Assembly (NCBI RefSeq): GCF_001553545.1
Contig: NZ_CP014227.1
Span: 1,656,501 to 1,720,500, forward strand
DNA: 64,000 bases
Direction: 5' to 3'
Source of the DNA: Capnocytophaga haemolytica
GTDB lineage: Bacteria; Bacteroidota; Bacteroidia; Flavobacteriales; Flavobacteriaceae
Positions 8,675-17,684 of this stretch are shown piece by piece (the first letter of the stretch is position 1; each line of letters opens with the position of its first letter). Both the position numbers and the translations under genes were made by a program. The notes beneath the pieces are model-generated. The model saw nothing but the letters and a program-made list of their open reading frames with translations. It had not been told where the DNA came from and did not search any database.

Positions 8675-8787
8675 CATAGGAGACACATAGGAGACACATA
8701 GGAGACACATAGAACACAGACAGAACACATATCGAAGTCAGAACGAACTCACAACGAAGTCAGAACGAAGTCAGAACGAAGTCAGAT
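8675..8787. repeat. 11-bp tandem array, about 10 units
   Basis: Three exact copies of CATAGGAGACA, two degenerate transition units, then about five copies of GAACGAAGTCA, all in one unbroken 11-bp register. It lies 86 bp upstream of the patatin promoter box. The two unit sequences are unrelated but share the phase. Confidence 0.9.
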
Positions 8788-9077
8788 AAGTTAATTAGCT
8801 TAAAATATGAGGGTTGTGTTGCAGAGGAATTTGTGGGGCACCTGTAGGTAGAAAAGTGGCAGTATGCCCTCGGTGGGGTTCTAAAATGCAAAGATACACT
8901 TTTTTTCTTTCTTTGTGAAATAGGTGAGGTGAATTTTTATCGCTATTTTCATAAGAAATTGATAATCAACTGTAAAAAATTGCTTACAGAGGGCTGCAGA
9001 TTATTTTTGTAGGGGAAAAGTGGAGTTCGGTACAGATTTTGCTGTGGATTTGGTAGGATATTAAATTTTTATATGCA
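8788..9077. other. Intergenic DNA with one stray promoter-like box
   Basis: AT-rich space between divergent genes. A minus-strand TATCTTTG box at 8889-8896 points left into the 11-bp array, but no gene follows before the patatin promoter. No clear promoter for the rightward DUF4136 gene is seen. Confidence 0.4.
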
Positions 9078-9614
9078 ATGAAAAAGATAGGTATTTTTAT
9101 AGGGCTTGTGCTGGCACTGACGCTCACCTCGTGTGCCAGTGTGTATGTGACGACGGATTACGACCGCCAAGTGGATTTTTCTGCCTATAAGTCGTATGCG
9201 TTTTTCAAGGAAGGGGTGGATAGGGCACAGATATCTGACTTGGATAAGCGGCGAATTTTGCGTGCTATTGAGCAGAATTTGAATGAGAAAGGGTTTACGA
9301 AATCGGAGCAACCTGATTTTCTGGTAAATATCTTTACGCGCGAAGAGGAGAATGTGGACGTCTACAACAATTACCCTACGTATTGGGGTTGGGGTGTAGG
9401 CTGGGGTCCTTTTTGGGGCGGCAGTTTTTATAATGTGAGTAGGAATATAGAGGGGACGCTTTACATTGAGATTATCGACGCGAAGAAGAAGGAGCTGATC
9501 TGGCAAGGGAAAGGCACGGGCTATGTTCCACAATCGGTGGAGAGAAAGGAGGAGGCGATTGCCAATTTCGTGAATCGCATCTTGGAGAAGTACCCTCCTT
9601 CGGTGAAAAAATAG
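9078..9614 (+). CDS. DUF4136 lipoprotein
   Basis: Lipobox LTSC with Cys19 after a short signal peptide, so a membrane-anchored periplasmic or surface protein of 178 aa. The rest has the DUF4136 pattern: VTTDYDRQVDFSAYKSYAFF, then DKRRILRAIEQNLNEKGFTKSEQPDFLVNIF, a Gly/Trp/Tyr-rich loop near residue 112, and IEIIDAKKKELIWQGKGTGYV. This family is common in Bacteroidetes and its biochemical role is not known. It is monocistronic and convergent with lrgB, with a shared terminator. Confidence 0.8.
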   Translation: MKKIGIFIGLVLALTLTSCASVYVTTDYDRQVDFSAYKSYAFFKEGVDRAQISDLDKRRILRAIEQNLNEKGFTKSEQPDFLVNIFTREEENVDVYNNYPTYWGWGVGWGPFWGGSFYNVSRNIEGTLYIEIIDAKKKELIWQGKGTGYVPQSVERKEEAIANFVNRILEKYPPSVKK

Positions 9615-9633
9615 GTTTAGTTGGTTCGTAAAT

Positions 9634-9680
9634 AAAAACCTGACAGGGGGCTCAGTATGCCTTCTGTCAGGTTTGTTTAT
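9634..9680. terminator. Bidirectional terminator between DUF4136 gene and lrgB
   Basis: Perfect 10-bp arms AACCTGACAG (9637-9646) and CTGTCAGGTT (9664-9673), with an A-run to the left and a T-rich tract to the right. Confidence 0.85.
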
Positions 9681-9682
9681 TT

Positions 9683-10375
9683 CTAAAATAATAGGTGTAC
9701 GACTGGTGGGGCTAATATGGCGGTAAAAATACCGTTGAAGATCATCCCGAGGCTGGCGTATACGGCGTACTTTTCACTGAGGTTGAAGGCTGCTACTACG
9801 CCCAAGGCGTGGGAAGCGGTGCCGAGTGAGATGCCTTTGCCCATTGGGCTTTTGATGCGGAACCAGCGCAGGAGTGTCAGCCCGAAGATATTGCCGAAAA
9901 GCCCTGTGGTGATCACTGCCATTACGGTGATTGGGGGGTCGCCGTGCACCATCTTTGAGACCTCTAAGGCGATGGGGGTGGTGACGGATTTAGGGGCTAA
10001 GGACTCTGCCAGCTCGTTGTCGAGACCGAAGGCTTTGGCTAAAAGGCATACGGAGACGATGCCTACAAGGCTGCCGACGGCTTGTGATACTAAGAGGGGT
10101 ACGAGTTGCTTCCTGATCTTGGAGAGCTGCAAATAGAGTGGTACGCCGAGCGCCACGATCGATGGTTTGAGCCAGAACTCAATGTAAGTGCCTGCCTCTT
10201 CGTACTTTTTGTGTGAGATGTTAAAGCAGAGTAGGTAGGTGATCAGCACGATAGAAGTCAGTAGTACTGGGTTGAGGAGTGCTGAGTTGAACTTCTTTTG
10301 GATATAGATGGCGCCGAAGTATAAGACAAAGGTCAGTGCCAATAGGAATACGGGATTTTGTAAGAAGTCTATCAT
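9683..10375 (-). CDS. lrgB: LrgB/CidB family membrane protein
   Basis: Polytopic inner-membrane protein of 230 aa with about six to seven hydrophobic segments. The family block around residues 127-165 (LAPKSVTTPIALEVSKMVHGDPPITVMAVITTGLFGNIFG) and the later GTASHALGV are diagnostic. LrgB works with LrgA in a holin-like system linked to murein hydrolase control and, in some bacteria and chloroplasts, to pyruvate or glycolate export. Its start overlaps the last 4 bp of lrgA, so the two are translationally coupled. pta-ackA nearby is compatible with a link to overflow metabolism, but that is inference. Confidence 0.92.
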   Translation of the reverse strand: MIDFLQNPVFLLALTFVLYFGAIYIQKKFNSALLNPVLLTSIVLITYLLCFNISHKKYEEAGTYIEFWLKPSIVALGVPLYLQLSKIRKQLVPLLVSQAVGSLVGIVSVCLLAKAFGLDNELAESLAPKSVTTPIALEVSKMVHGDPPITVMAVITTGLFGNIFGLTLLRWFRIKSPMGKGISLGTASHALGVVAAFNLSEKYAVYASLGMIFNGIFTAILAPPVVHLLF

Positions 10376-10755
10376 TTTTGTTTGTTCTTTTTAATAATGT
10401 GCTTGAAGTCAATATCTACTTTCTTTCGGAAAAGCTGGTACACGTGTCCTGTGATGAGGATTACAAATACGGTGCTGAGTACGATGGAGCCCATAATTGC
10501 CCAGAAATTGGCTTCGATGATGTCGAGATAGTCCATAATGGCGATACTCGGGGGGACGAAAAAGAGCCCTAAATTGGAAATAAGCAGGTCGGAAAGGCCT
10601 TTAATGGCGTGTAGCTTGATCCATTTCAGGTGAAGGAAGAGTGTTAAAAAAAGCATTCCAATAATGCTTGAAGGGAAGGGGATATGAGTAACAGCCACGA
10701 CTAATTCCCCTAAGGCTAAGCAACCAAAAATGATTGCAAAATAACGTATTATCAT
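10372..10755 (-). CDS. lrgA: LrgA/CidA holin-like protein
   Basis: Small membrane protein of 127 aa with four hydrophobic segments, the normal LrgA size. The IPFPSSIIGMLFLTLFL and LGLFFVPPSIAIM stretches are the family's conserved parts. It is the first gene of a two-gene operon with lrgB, overlapping by 4 bp. A TACCTTTG box at 10784-10791 lies 29 bp upstream. Both genes are complete. No LytSR-type regulator is adjacent. Confidence 0.9.
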   Translation of the reverse strand: MIIRYFAIIFGCLALGELVVAVTHIPFPSSIIGMLFLTLFLHLKWIKLHAIKGLSDLLISNLGLFFVPPSIAIMDYLDIIEANFWAIMGSIVLSTVFVILITGHVYQLFRKKVDIDFKHIIKKNKQK

Positions 10756-10783
10756 CTTATTTTATATAAATTGAAAACGGCTG

Positions 10784-10791
10784 CAAAGGTA
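10784..10791 (-). promoter_or_regulatory. -7 box TACCTTTG of lrgAB
   Basis: Minus-strand TAnnTTTGC match 29 bp upstream of the lrgA ATG. Confidence 0.65.
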
Positions 10792-10880
10792 CGAATGTTT
10801 GTTACTTTCGATATGTTAAATAAACGTTAAATAAGTTATAAAATATACTTAAACACTTGCAAGATATTATTTTTTATTTC

Positions 10881-10888
10881 TAAATTTG
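10881..10888 (+). promoter_or_regulatory. -7 box TAAATTTG of the coiled-coil gene
   Basis: Plus-strand TAnnTTTGC match 26 bp upstream of the ATG at 10914. Confidence 0.6.
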
Positions 10889-10913
10889 CCCCGTGTAAAC
10901 AAAACGAAATATT

Positions 10914-11867
10914 ATGAGTAATAATTACGACAGACCAGTTTTCGATCCTAATTCAAATTTAGGTTCACAATCATTATCGTCTTATGAAGAAGATGACAAA
11001 CCCAAAGGAGGTGTCTTATCCAAGATTATTATTGCCTTGTTAGTATTGGCAACAGGAGGGTTGGGCTACTATACGTATTCGCTCAATAAGGATAAGGATA
11101 TGAAGGAATCAGAGCTTAATTCTCAAAAAGATCAAATCATTAAAGAGTTAGGTGCTTTAAAAGGGAGCTACGACAAGGTGGTGGAAGACAATAAGAACGT
11201 CAACCAAGACTTGCTCGATGCTCGTGAACGAATTAGCCGTTATATCGACTCAGTTCAAAATATGAAACTGAACATTCAAGATTTGGCACGATTTAAAGCA
11301 CAAGCCTTCAACCTTACTAAGGAACGTGACTTCTTAATCAAAAAGAACGACTCACTTATGCGTGCCAATACAGCTATTAGAAAGGACCTTGATAGCGTAT
11401 CAGTGAAGTTGGACAATACCAATGCTAAAGCCGATTCATTGGCAAGACAGGCTTCTAAGCTAAAAGAGGTGGTTGAGGCAGGATCTGCATTACAGATCTC
11501 AAAACTCTACGCACAGGGTATCAAAGGTGAGAAAAACAAAATTACTGATAGAGCACGTGGTGCAGAGAAAATTAGAGTATGCTTTACCGTAGGGGGCAAC
11601 AGAATCGCTAAGAGCGGCTCACGATACTTCTACGTGAAGATAGTAGCGCCTTCAGGGCTTACCTTAGGGGCCAACGACTCTACTTCGTACAACGAACGAA
11701 CAGCTAACTTTAGTACCGCCACTAATTTCATCTATGAAAACAAGAGTGTGGATGTGTGCGACTTTGTTAGCAAAACAGGTAAAGAGTTTGAAAAAGGTAC
11801 CTACAAAATCACTGTATATGACGACAGATTAGAGGAAGTAGGTCAGACAGACTTAGTGCTGAGATAG
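10914..11867 (+). CDS. Single-pass membrane protein with long coiled coil
   Basis: 317 aa. An acidic cytoplasmic N-terminus (about 35 residues) is followed by one transmembrane helix ([18 protein letters not shown], about 38-55), then a heptad-rich coiled coil to about residue 190 and a beta-rich C-terminal domain. That domain has the segments [25 protein letters not shown] and [17 protein letters not shown], which look like an immunoglobulin-type fold in the periplasm. Similar proteins are widespread in Flavobacteriia and are sometimes labelled chromosome-partitioning proteins only because of the coiled coil; nothing here supports that. Function unknown. It has its own promoter box and terminator. 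Confidence 0.75.
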   Translation: MSNNYDRPVFDPNSNLGSQSLSSYEEDDKPKGGVLSKIIIALLVLATGGLGYYTYSLNKDKDMKESELNSQKDQIIKELGALKGSYDKVVEDNKNVNQDLLDARERISRYIDSVQNMKLNIQDLARFKAQAFNLTKERDFLIKKNDSLMRANTAIRKDLDSVSVKLDNTNAKADSLARQASKLKEVVEAGSALQISKLYAQGIKGEKNKITDRARGAEKIRVCFTVGGNRIAKSGSRYFYVKIVAPSGLTLGANDSTSYNERTANFSTATNFIYENKSVDVCDFVSKTGKEFEKGTYKITVYDDRLEEVGQTDLVLR

Positions 11868-11889
11868 TTGTTCTGATATTCATATACAA

Positions 11890-11922
11890 AAGAGCAGTTC
11901 TGAAAAAGGGCTGCTTTTTTTT
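11890..11922 (+). terminator. Terminator of the coiled-coil gene
   Basis: AGCAG (11893-11897) and CTGCT (11911-11915) with partial extension, followed by eight T. Confidence 0.65.
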
Positions 11923-11956
11923 GTGCTATTATTTTGTCTATCTGACAACAATTGTG

Positions 11957-11964
11957 TACCTTTG
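11957..11964 (+). promoter_or_regulatory. Promoter of the GH95 gene (TTG, 20 nt, TACCTTTG)
   Basis: A TTG at 11934-11936 is 20 nt before TACCTTTG, the standard Bacteroidetes -33/-7 layout. It lies downstream of the longer ORF's TTG start at 11923 and 25 bp before the ATG at 11989, so it decides the start. Confidence 0.75.
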
Positions 11965-11988
11965 CAGCATAAAAACTATATCATTATA

Positions 11989-14406
11989 ATGAAGACCAAC
12001 TTACTTCTTTTATTACTGATCCTGAGTAGTTTTGCCTACTCACAGCCACAGGACGTAGCAGTGGTATTCCACTCACCTGCAGCTACTTTTACCGAAAGCC
12101 TCCCCATTGGCAATGGCAGATTGGGGGCTATGCTATTCGGTAGAACTGATATAGACCATATTGTGCTCAATGAGATATCACTATGGTCGGGCGGTGCCCA
12201 AGAGGCTGACGATCCAGAAGCGCATAAGTATCTACCAGAAATACAACGCTTGCTTTTGGAACGCAAGAACTTAGAGGCTCAAAAGCTCTTAGAAAAACAC
12301 TTTATAGCCAAAAGTAAAGGCTCTTGCAATGGCAGAGGGGCTACCTGCCACTACGGTTGCTATCAAGTGTTAGGCGAATTGAGCCTCGACTGGGGGAGCA
12401 ATAGCACTGTGAAGAACTATCGGCGCATCCTCGATCTTGAAAAGGCAATGGCAACCACTACTTTTGAGCGCAATGGTGCCCAAATAGAGCAGCGTGCCTT
12501 TGCTGACTTTAAGAACGATCTCCTCTGGGTGAAAATACGTAGTAATAAGCCTTTGGGAGTAAAAATTGCTCTTAATCGAAAAGAGAATGCTACCACTCGC
12601 TATGAGGGTAACAGAATCGTGCTTAATGGTATTTTGCCCGATGAGGATAAAGAAGGGATGCACTTTGCCTCAGTGATAGAGGTAAGTGCTGATGGCACCC
12701 TGCAAGCTACTCCCTCAGCCTTAGCCGTAACCAATGCCAAGGAGATTGTACTGAAAATCAGCGCAGCTACTAATTACAATTACCTCAACGGCGGTCTTAC
12801 CAAGGATGATATACTGAAAAAAGCAGTATCTTATATAGAAAAATTACCTAAGGACTTCGAGAGGGCTTATACAGAAAGCAAAACCCTCTATCAGGAGTTG
12901 TTCAATCGCAACCGCTGGACGAGTAAGCCCAATGCCACTACTGAAAGCCTCACAACTTTCGAGCGCCTTGAGCGTTTCCATAAAGGTGAAAAGGACGCCC
13001 TTATGCCTGTGCTGTACTACAACTTCGGACGTTATTTATTGATATGCTCTTCACGCAAAGGACTATTACCCGCCAACCTACAAGGCTTATGGGCAGAAGA
13101 GTACCAGACTCCTTGGAATGGTGATTATCACCTGAATATCAACCTACAAATGAACTACTGGCTGGCCGAAATGGCAAACCTCTCTCAACTGACAGAGCCA
13201 CTACATCGCTTTACGAAGCACTTAGTGCCTAATGGTGAAAAGACAGCCAAAGCGTACTACAACGCAGAGGGATGGGTAGCCCACGTGATAAGCAATCCTT
13301 GGTTCTACACTTCCCCTGGCGAAAGTGCTAATTGGGGCTCAACCCTCACTGGAGGGGCTTGGCTGTGCGAGCATCTGTGGCAACACTATCAGTATACTCA
13401 GGATATTGATTTCTTAAAGAAATACTACCCTGTATTGAGAGAGGCAGCACGTTTTTTTGAGAGTGTACTGATCAAAGACACTCAAACAGGCTACTGGGTA
13501 ACCGCCCCTTCTAATTCACCTGAAAATGCTTATATATTCCGTTCCAGCGGCAAGAGCAAAAGGCAAATAGGCTTTACTTGCATCGCCCCTACGATGGATA
13601 TGCAGATCATAAGGGAGTTATTTACAAACACCTTACAGGCATCTGAAATATTAGGGCTGGATAAGGACAAGCAGAAGCAATGGCAAGATATTATCGCCCA
13701 TACAGCGCCTAACACCATTGGTAAAGAGGGTGACCTAAATGAATGGCTCGATGACTGGGAAGATGCTGAACCTACCCACCGACACGTATCGCACCTTTAT
13801 GGACTCTACCCTTATGATGAGATCACCCCGTGGGACACCCCAGAACTTGCAAAAGCAGCTAAGAAAACACTCGAAAAGCGAGGCGATGGGGGCACAGGAT
13901 GGTCGCGTGCGTGGAAGATCAACTTTTGGGCACGCTTGCAAGATGGTAACCACGCATTGCTACTACTCAGGCAATTGCTAAAACCTGTAAACCCTACAAG
14001 CAAAGAGGGACAACTGGGTGGCACCTACCCTAACCTATTCTGCGCACACCCTCCATTCCAAATTGATGGTAATCTTGGTGGGGCTGCAGGCATCGGTGAA
14101 ATGCTATTGCAAAGCCACGGGAAAAATGGTACAATACGCTTCTTACCTGCCCTACCCTCTCACGAAGATTGGAAAGCAGGCAATATGAAAGGAATGCGAG
14201 CACGCAATGGCTTTGAAGTCAGCTTCCAATGGGAAAACTTTCAACTAAAGCAAGCGGAGATACTCTCATTAAGTGGCAATAAGTGCTCGGTTTGGCTTCC
14301 CACTGGGAAAAGTGTATATCTGAACGGAAAAGTGATCGCCAAAGGAGATAAAAATAAAGAGGTGAGTTTTCAGACAAAAAAAGGGAACAAGTACCTCATC
14401 TATTGA
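11989..14406 (+). CDS. Secreted GH95 alpha-L-fucosidase
   Basis: About 805 aa after start correction, with a signal peptide ([18 protein letters not shown]). The opening [13 protein letters not shown] and the (alpha/alpha)6-barrel segments are typical of family GH95, which cleaves alpha-1,2-linked fucose by inversion. Residues matching the characterised family site are visible: the Asn pair in [12 protein letters not shown], Glu in PSNSPENAY and Asp in FQIDGNLG. It would act in the periplasm or at the surface on host glycans such as mucin, and may work with the sialic-acid genes at 55-60 kb. GH95 also includes some alpha-galactosidases, so specificity is not fully certain. Monocistronic. Confidence 0.9.
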   Translation: MKTNLLLLLLILSSFAYSQPQDVAVVFHSPAATFTESLPIGNGRLGAMLFGRTDIDHIVLNEISLWSGGAQEADDPEAHKYLPEIQRLLLERKNLEAQKLLEKHFIAKSKGSCNGRGATCHYGCYQVLGELSLDWGSNSTVKNYRRILDLEKAMATTTFERNGAQIEQRAFADFKNDLLWVKIRSNKPLGVKIALNRKENATTRYEGNRIVLNGILPDEDKEGMHFASVIEVSADGTLQATPSALAVTNAKEIVLKISAATNYNYLNGGLTKDDILKKAVSYIEKLPKDFERAYTESKTLYQELFNRNRWTSKPNATTESLTTFERLERFHKGEKDALMPVLYYNFGRYLLICSSRKGLLPANLQGLWAEEYQTPWNGDYHLNINLQMNYWLAEMANLSQLTEPLHRFTKHLVPNGEKTAKAYYNAEGWVAHVISNPWFYTSPGESANWGSTLTGGAWLCEHLWQHYQYTQDIDFLKKYYPVLREAARFFESVLIKDTQTGYWVTAPSNSPENAYIFRSSGKSKRQIGFTCIAPTMDMQIIRELFTNTLQASEILGLDKDKQKQWQDIIAHTAPNTIGKEGDLNEWLDDWEDAEPTHRHVSHLYGLYPYDEITPWDTPELAKAAKKTLEKRGDGGTGWSRAWKINFWARLQDGNHALLLLRQLLKPVNPTSKEGQLGGTYPNLFCAHPPFQIDGNLGGAAGIGEMLLQSHGKNGTIRFLPALPSHEDWKAGNMKGMRARNGFEVSFQWENFQLKQAEILSLSGNKCSVWLPTGKSVYLNGKVIAKGDKNKEVSFQTKKGNKYLIY

Positions 14407-14455
14407 ATTATAGAAAATAAGTTACTTTTTTCTTTGCAGTGTAATTTTATATTTG

Positions 14456-14463
14456 TAATTTTG
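14456..14463 (+). promoter_or_regulatory. Possible -7 box TAATTTTG of the methyltransferase gene
   Basis: TAnnTTTG match, but 116 bp upstream of the ATG, so the assignment is weak. Confidence 0.3.
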
Positions 14464-14578
14464 TCATCTCAAAATAAAAGCTAATCAAATTTTATCATAT
14501 AAAAGACGAATAAATTAGTTTATATTATGACGTCTAATGAGAAAGCTATAGCACAAAACTGTATAAACAAATTTATAA

Positions 14579-15325
14579 ATGACAAAACAAGAAAAACTTC
14601 ATTCGATATTGAGAGATGACCTCAACAAGACGTATGTATCAGAGGATGGGGAGATACTGAAATATCTTAACCCTGCCTATTTATCAGGGGATAATGAGAA
14701 ATATATGCAGCTCTATAACAAATTAGCTCCTTTGTACGACTTTGGCGAGCGTTGGATAGGATGGCTTAAATATGGCAATACCGTAGCGAAAATGCGCAGC
14801 GAGATGATGCAGCTCTTGGAGTGGAAGCAAGGGGTGAAGGTGCTGTACGTATCGGTAGGTACAGGCAAGGATTTTAATTATTTGCCCAAGAGTGTAGATA
14901 AAAAATCACTTGACATTGTCGGGGTAGACATATCAATAGGAATGTTATGGCGTGCACAGAAAGTATGGAAGCATAAGCTCAACCTCTCATTAGTGAATTG
15001 TGCAGCAGAAGATTTGCCTTTTGTAGATAATAGTTTCGATGTGGTTTTTCACGTGGGAGGTATTAACTTCTTTTCAAACAAAGAGCGGGCAATCAATGAG
15101 ATGTTGCGCGTAGCCAAACCGCAAACCCTACTGATGATAGCCGATGAAACGCAAGACTTTATTGAGAGTCAGTACAAAAAAAATAGTTTGACCAAAAAAG
15201 CATACGCAGACGCTCATTTTGATTTGAGTGAAATTGAGAAGGCTATTCCTGAGATAGTACTCAATCGTCAGACACATTATTTGTGGGATAATCGCTTTTA
15301 TGCAATGACTTTTAGAAAACCTTGA
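14579..15325 (+). CDS. Class I SAM-dependent methyltransferase
   Basis: 248 aa with a Methyltransf_11-type Rossmann core. Motif I is VLYVSVGTGKDF, the motif II acidic residue is in DIVGVDIS, a motif with DLPFVDNSFDVVFHVGG follows, and then NEMLRVAKPQTLLMIADE. The N-terminal 60 residues (YMQLYNKLAPLYDFGERW) resemble those of UbiE-like enzymes, so a small hydrophobic acceptor is possible, but this is not enough to call MenG. No partner genes are adjacent. The ATG overlaps the end of an AT-rich leader without a strong Shine-Dalgarno, as is usual in Bacteroidetes. Confidence 0.8.
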   Translation: MTKQEKLHSILRDDLNKTYVSEDGEILKYLNPAYLSGDNEKYMQLYNKLAPLYDFGERWIGWLKYGNTVAKMRSEMMQLLEWKQGVKVLYVSVGTGKDFNYLPKSVDKKSLDIVGVDISIGMLWRAQKVWKHKLNLSLVNCAAEDLPFVDNSFDVVFHVGGINFFSNKERAINEMLRVAKPQTLLMIADETQDFIESQYKKNSLTKKAYADAHFDLSEIEKAIPEIVLNRQTHYLWDNRFYAMTFRKP

Positions 15326-15480
15326 ATGGAGGGCAAACGCTGTACGATGATTTTAGTAATAATGATAAGCATAGTCATTTTTTAAGCTGGAATGAGGAAG
15401 ACTCCATCTCGGGGTTGGAGCGCAATCGCGATCCCTTTATCGACTCTCCTCAATTAGTACGGTGCGCATTGAAAAGATAA
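15325..15480 (+). pseudogene. Possible remnant of an endonuclease I family gene
   Basis: An open frame without a start codon translates to about 50 residues ending ...LSWNEEDSISGLERNRDPFIDSPQ... then a stop at 15478-15480. The WNEED...RNRDPFID pattern resembles the conserved C-terminal part of EndA/NucM-type secreted nucleases (W-x-x-ED-x(n)-GNRNPFID). The segment between the two motifs is shorter than in the family and the N-terminal catalytic part is missing. The match is from memory of the motif only. Confidence 0.35.
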
Positions 15481-15519
15481 AAAAGTATACTTTTTCTTGT
15501 GAGAACGAAATAAAGGTCG

Positions 15520-15527
15520 TAACTTTG
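15520..15527 (+). promoter_or_regulatory. Promoter of pta-ackA (TTG, 20 nt, TAACTTTG)
   Basis: TTG at 15497-15499 and TAACTTTGC at 15520 are 20 nt apart; the pta ATG follows 37 bp downstream. Confidence 0.7.
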
Positions 15528-15564
15528 CGGCTCAGAAACTTAAGAGAGTAATTTTCAAGTTAAG

Positions 15565-17643
15565 ATGAATAAATCAGTTTATATTATGGCTCCTAATGCC
15601 AACAGTGGCAAGTCGTTAGTGAGCTTAGGCGTGTTGCAAATGGTGATGCGCAACACAGCCAATGTAGGCTATTTTAAGCCTATTGTAGAGAAGAAATCAA
15701 AGAAAGACAAGTTTGTTGAGACGGTGCTCTCGCATTTTAACCTCAATATGCAATACGAGGATGCACACGTCTACACACGTAAAGAGGCTGTTGCCCTTAA
15801 GAACGAGGGGAGTATCGGTGAGGTATACGACACTATCATCAAGCGTTATAAAGAGCTTGAGGCTAAGTTCGACTTTGTGCTCGTGGATAGTGCCAGTATT
15901 GGTGAAGACAGCAATCCTTTTGATGAGAGCCTGAATGCTTCTATCGCGCAGAGCCTTAATATTCCTACTTTGGTAGTACTAAATGATGCGTACGCCTCAG
16001 AGGAAGAACTCATTGAGCAGGTGCAAGTGGAGTTGCATAACCTTTTAGAGAAAGATGTGCGCGTGCTCAGCGTATTCATCAATAAAGCAAAGAATGCTAC
16101 TGCAGAAACCAAAACGCGCTTAGAGGCTATTTTTAAGGATATTCCTTTTACGATCATCGAAGAGCGCGAAGAGCTATCGCGCCCTACTATCAGAGAGGTT
16201 GCTGAGGCGTTAGATGCTGAGTTTATTTACAAAGGCGACAGCATAGACGTGATCACTAAGCGCACTATCATTGGGGCAATGCGTCTATCCAACTACTTAG
16301 ACCGCCTCACTGAAGGGGGCTTGGCAGTGATCTCTGCTGACAGAAGCGATCTTATCTTGGGTACACTACTGGCGAATTATGCTAACTTCTCACAAATCAG
16401 AGGGGTAGTGCTCTATGGCGGATTTAAGCCAGAGCCATCAGTTATCAAGATTTTAGAAGGCTTGCAACAGCATATTCCTGTGATGATTGCCAAGAGCGAT
16501 ACCTTTGAGGTGGCTAACGCTATTGGTAATGTGCAGTCAAGCATCTATCCAGAGAATACAGAGAAAATAAAACTATCGTTACAGCTTTTTGAGGAGACAG
16601 TAGATGTGAAACGCCTCAATGACAGTATTTCGAGCTTTAAGTCAGAGACCATTACCCCACGTATGTTCCAATACAATATGGTGGAAAAGGCGCGCAAGGC
16701 ACAGAAACGCATTGTGTTGCCAGAGGGCAATGACGACCGTGTGCTCACTGCTGCTTCTCAATTGGCAGAAGACGAGTTGGTATACCTCACTATCTTAGGT
16801 GATCCTGAGACAGTGAAAGCTCGTGCGAAAGGCGTGCTCGGCTTAAAATGGAATGAAGATCGTATCACCGTGGTAGACCCTATCCATAGTCCTAAGTACG
16901 AGGCGTATGCAGAGAAGCTGTACGAATTGCGCAAGGCAAAGGGTATGGAGCTCTCACAAGCTAAGGACTTGATGCTCGATGCCTCTTATTTTGGCACAAT
17001 GATGGTATTCTTGGGCGATGCTGATGGTATGGTCTCAGGAGCGGTGAATACTACGGCACATACTATTCGTCCGTCATTACAATTTGTAAAGACTAAGCCA
17101 GGGGTAAACACTGTGTCCTCAGTGTTCTTTATGCTTTTGCACGATAGGGTGTTGGTATATGGCGATTGTGCGATTGTGCCTAACCCAACGGCAGAACAAT
17201 TGGCAGAGATTGCTATTACCTCTGCCGACTCAGCGATTGCTTTTGGTATTGAGCCTAAGGTAGCCTTGTTGTCGTACTCTTCAGGTACCTCAGGCAGTGG
17301 TGCCGACGTGGACAAGGTACGCGAGGCTACTGCTATCGTGAAACAACAACGCCCCGACTTACTTGTAGAAGGACCTATCCAATACGATGCAGCGGTAGAC
17401 CCCAAAGTGGCTAAGGGCAAGATGCCTAATTCCCCAGTGGCTGGGCAAGCGAATGTGCTTATCTTCCCAGACCTCAACACAGGGAATAACACCTACAAAG
17501 CGGTGCAACGCGAAACAGGGGCTTTGGCTATCGGGCCTGTACTGCAAGGACTCAGGAAGCCCGTAAACGACCTCAGCCGTGGGGCACTCATTCCGGATAT
17601 CTACAACACCGTGCTCATTACAGCCATACAGTCGGAAATGTAG
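15565..17643 (+). CDS. pta: Phosphate acetyltransferase, long form
   Basis: 692 aa with the three-domain layout of long Pta enzymes. First is an N-terminal P-loop AAA_26 domain (MAPNANSGKSLVSLG), then a DRTGG domain (about 210-320), then the catalytic PTA_PTB domain from about residue 365 (RIVLPEGNDDRVLTAASQLAED, SYSSGTSGSGADVDKVREA, GPIQYDAAVDP, FPDLNTGNNTYKAVQR). It converts acetyl-CoA and phosphate to acetyl phosphate. ackA follows 41 bp downstream, completing the acetate/ATP pathway. The gap to ackA consists of A/G-rich octamer-like repeats. Confidence 0.96.
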   Translation: MNKSVYIMAPNANSGKSLVSLGVLQMVMRNTANVGYFKPIVEKKSKKDKFVETVLSHFNLNMQYEDAHVYTRKEAVALKNEGSIGEVYDTIIKRYKELEAKFDFVLVDSASIGEDSNPFDESLNASIAQSLNIPTLVVLNDAYASEEELIEQVQVELHNLLEKDVRVLSVFINKAKNATAETKTRLEAIFKDIPFTIIEEREELSRPTIREVAEALDAEFIYKGDSIDVITKRTIIGAMRLSNYLDRLTEGGLAVISADRSDLILGTLLANYANFSQIRGVVLYGGFKPEPSVIKILEGLQQHIPVMIAKSDTFEVANAIGNVQSSIYPENTEKIKLSLQLFEETVDVKRLNDSISSFKSETITPRMFQYNMVEKARKAQKRIVLPEGNDDRVLTAASQLAEDELVYLTILGDPETVKARAKGVLGLKWNEDRITVVDPIHSPKYEAYAEKLYELRKAKGMELSQAKDLMLDASYFGTMMVFLGDADGMVSGAVNTTAHTIRPSLQFVKTKPGVNTVSSVFFMLLHDRVLVYGDCAIVPNPTAEQLAEIAITSADSAIAFGIEPKVALLSYSSGTSGSGADVDKVREATAIVKQQRPDLLVEGPIQYDAAVDPKVAKGKMPNSPVAGQANVLIFPDLNTGNNTYKAVQRETGALAIGPVLQGLRKPVNDLSRGALIPDIYNTVLITAIQSEM

Positions 17644-17684
17644 AAGTAGAAGAATAGAAAATTAGCAATTAGAAAAATAGAAGA

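Noticed and set aside
8590..8740. Short Cys-rich minus-strand frame of about 39 codons across the 11-bp array, downstream of a TATCTTTG box at 8889-8896
   Set aside because: Its Cys pattern comes from the repeat itself and no ribosome site is seen. The box may be chance in AT-rich DNA.
9683..10755. lrgAB as a phage holin pair
   Set aside because: No lysis or phage genes nearby; LrgA/LrgB family motifs are clear.
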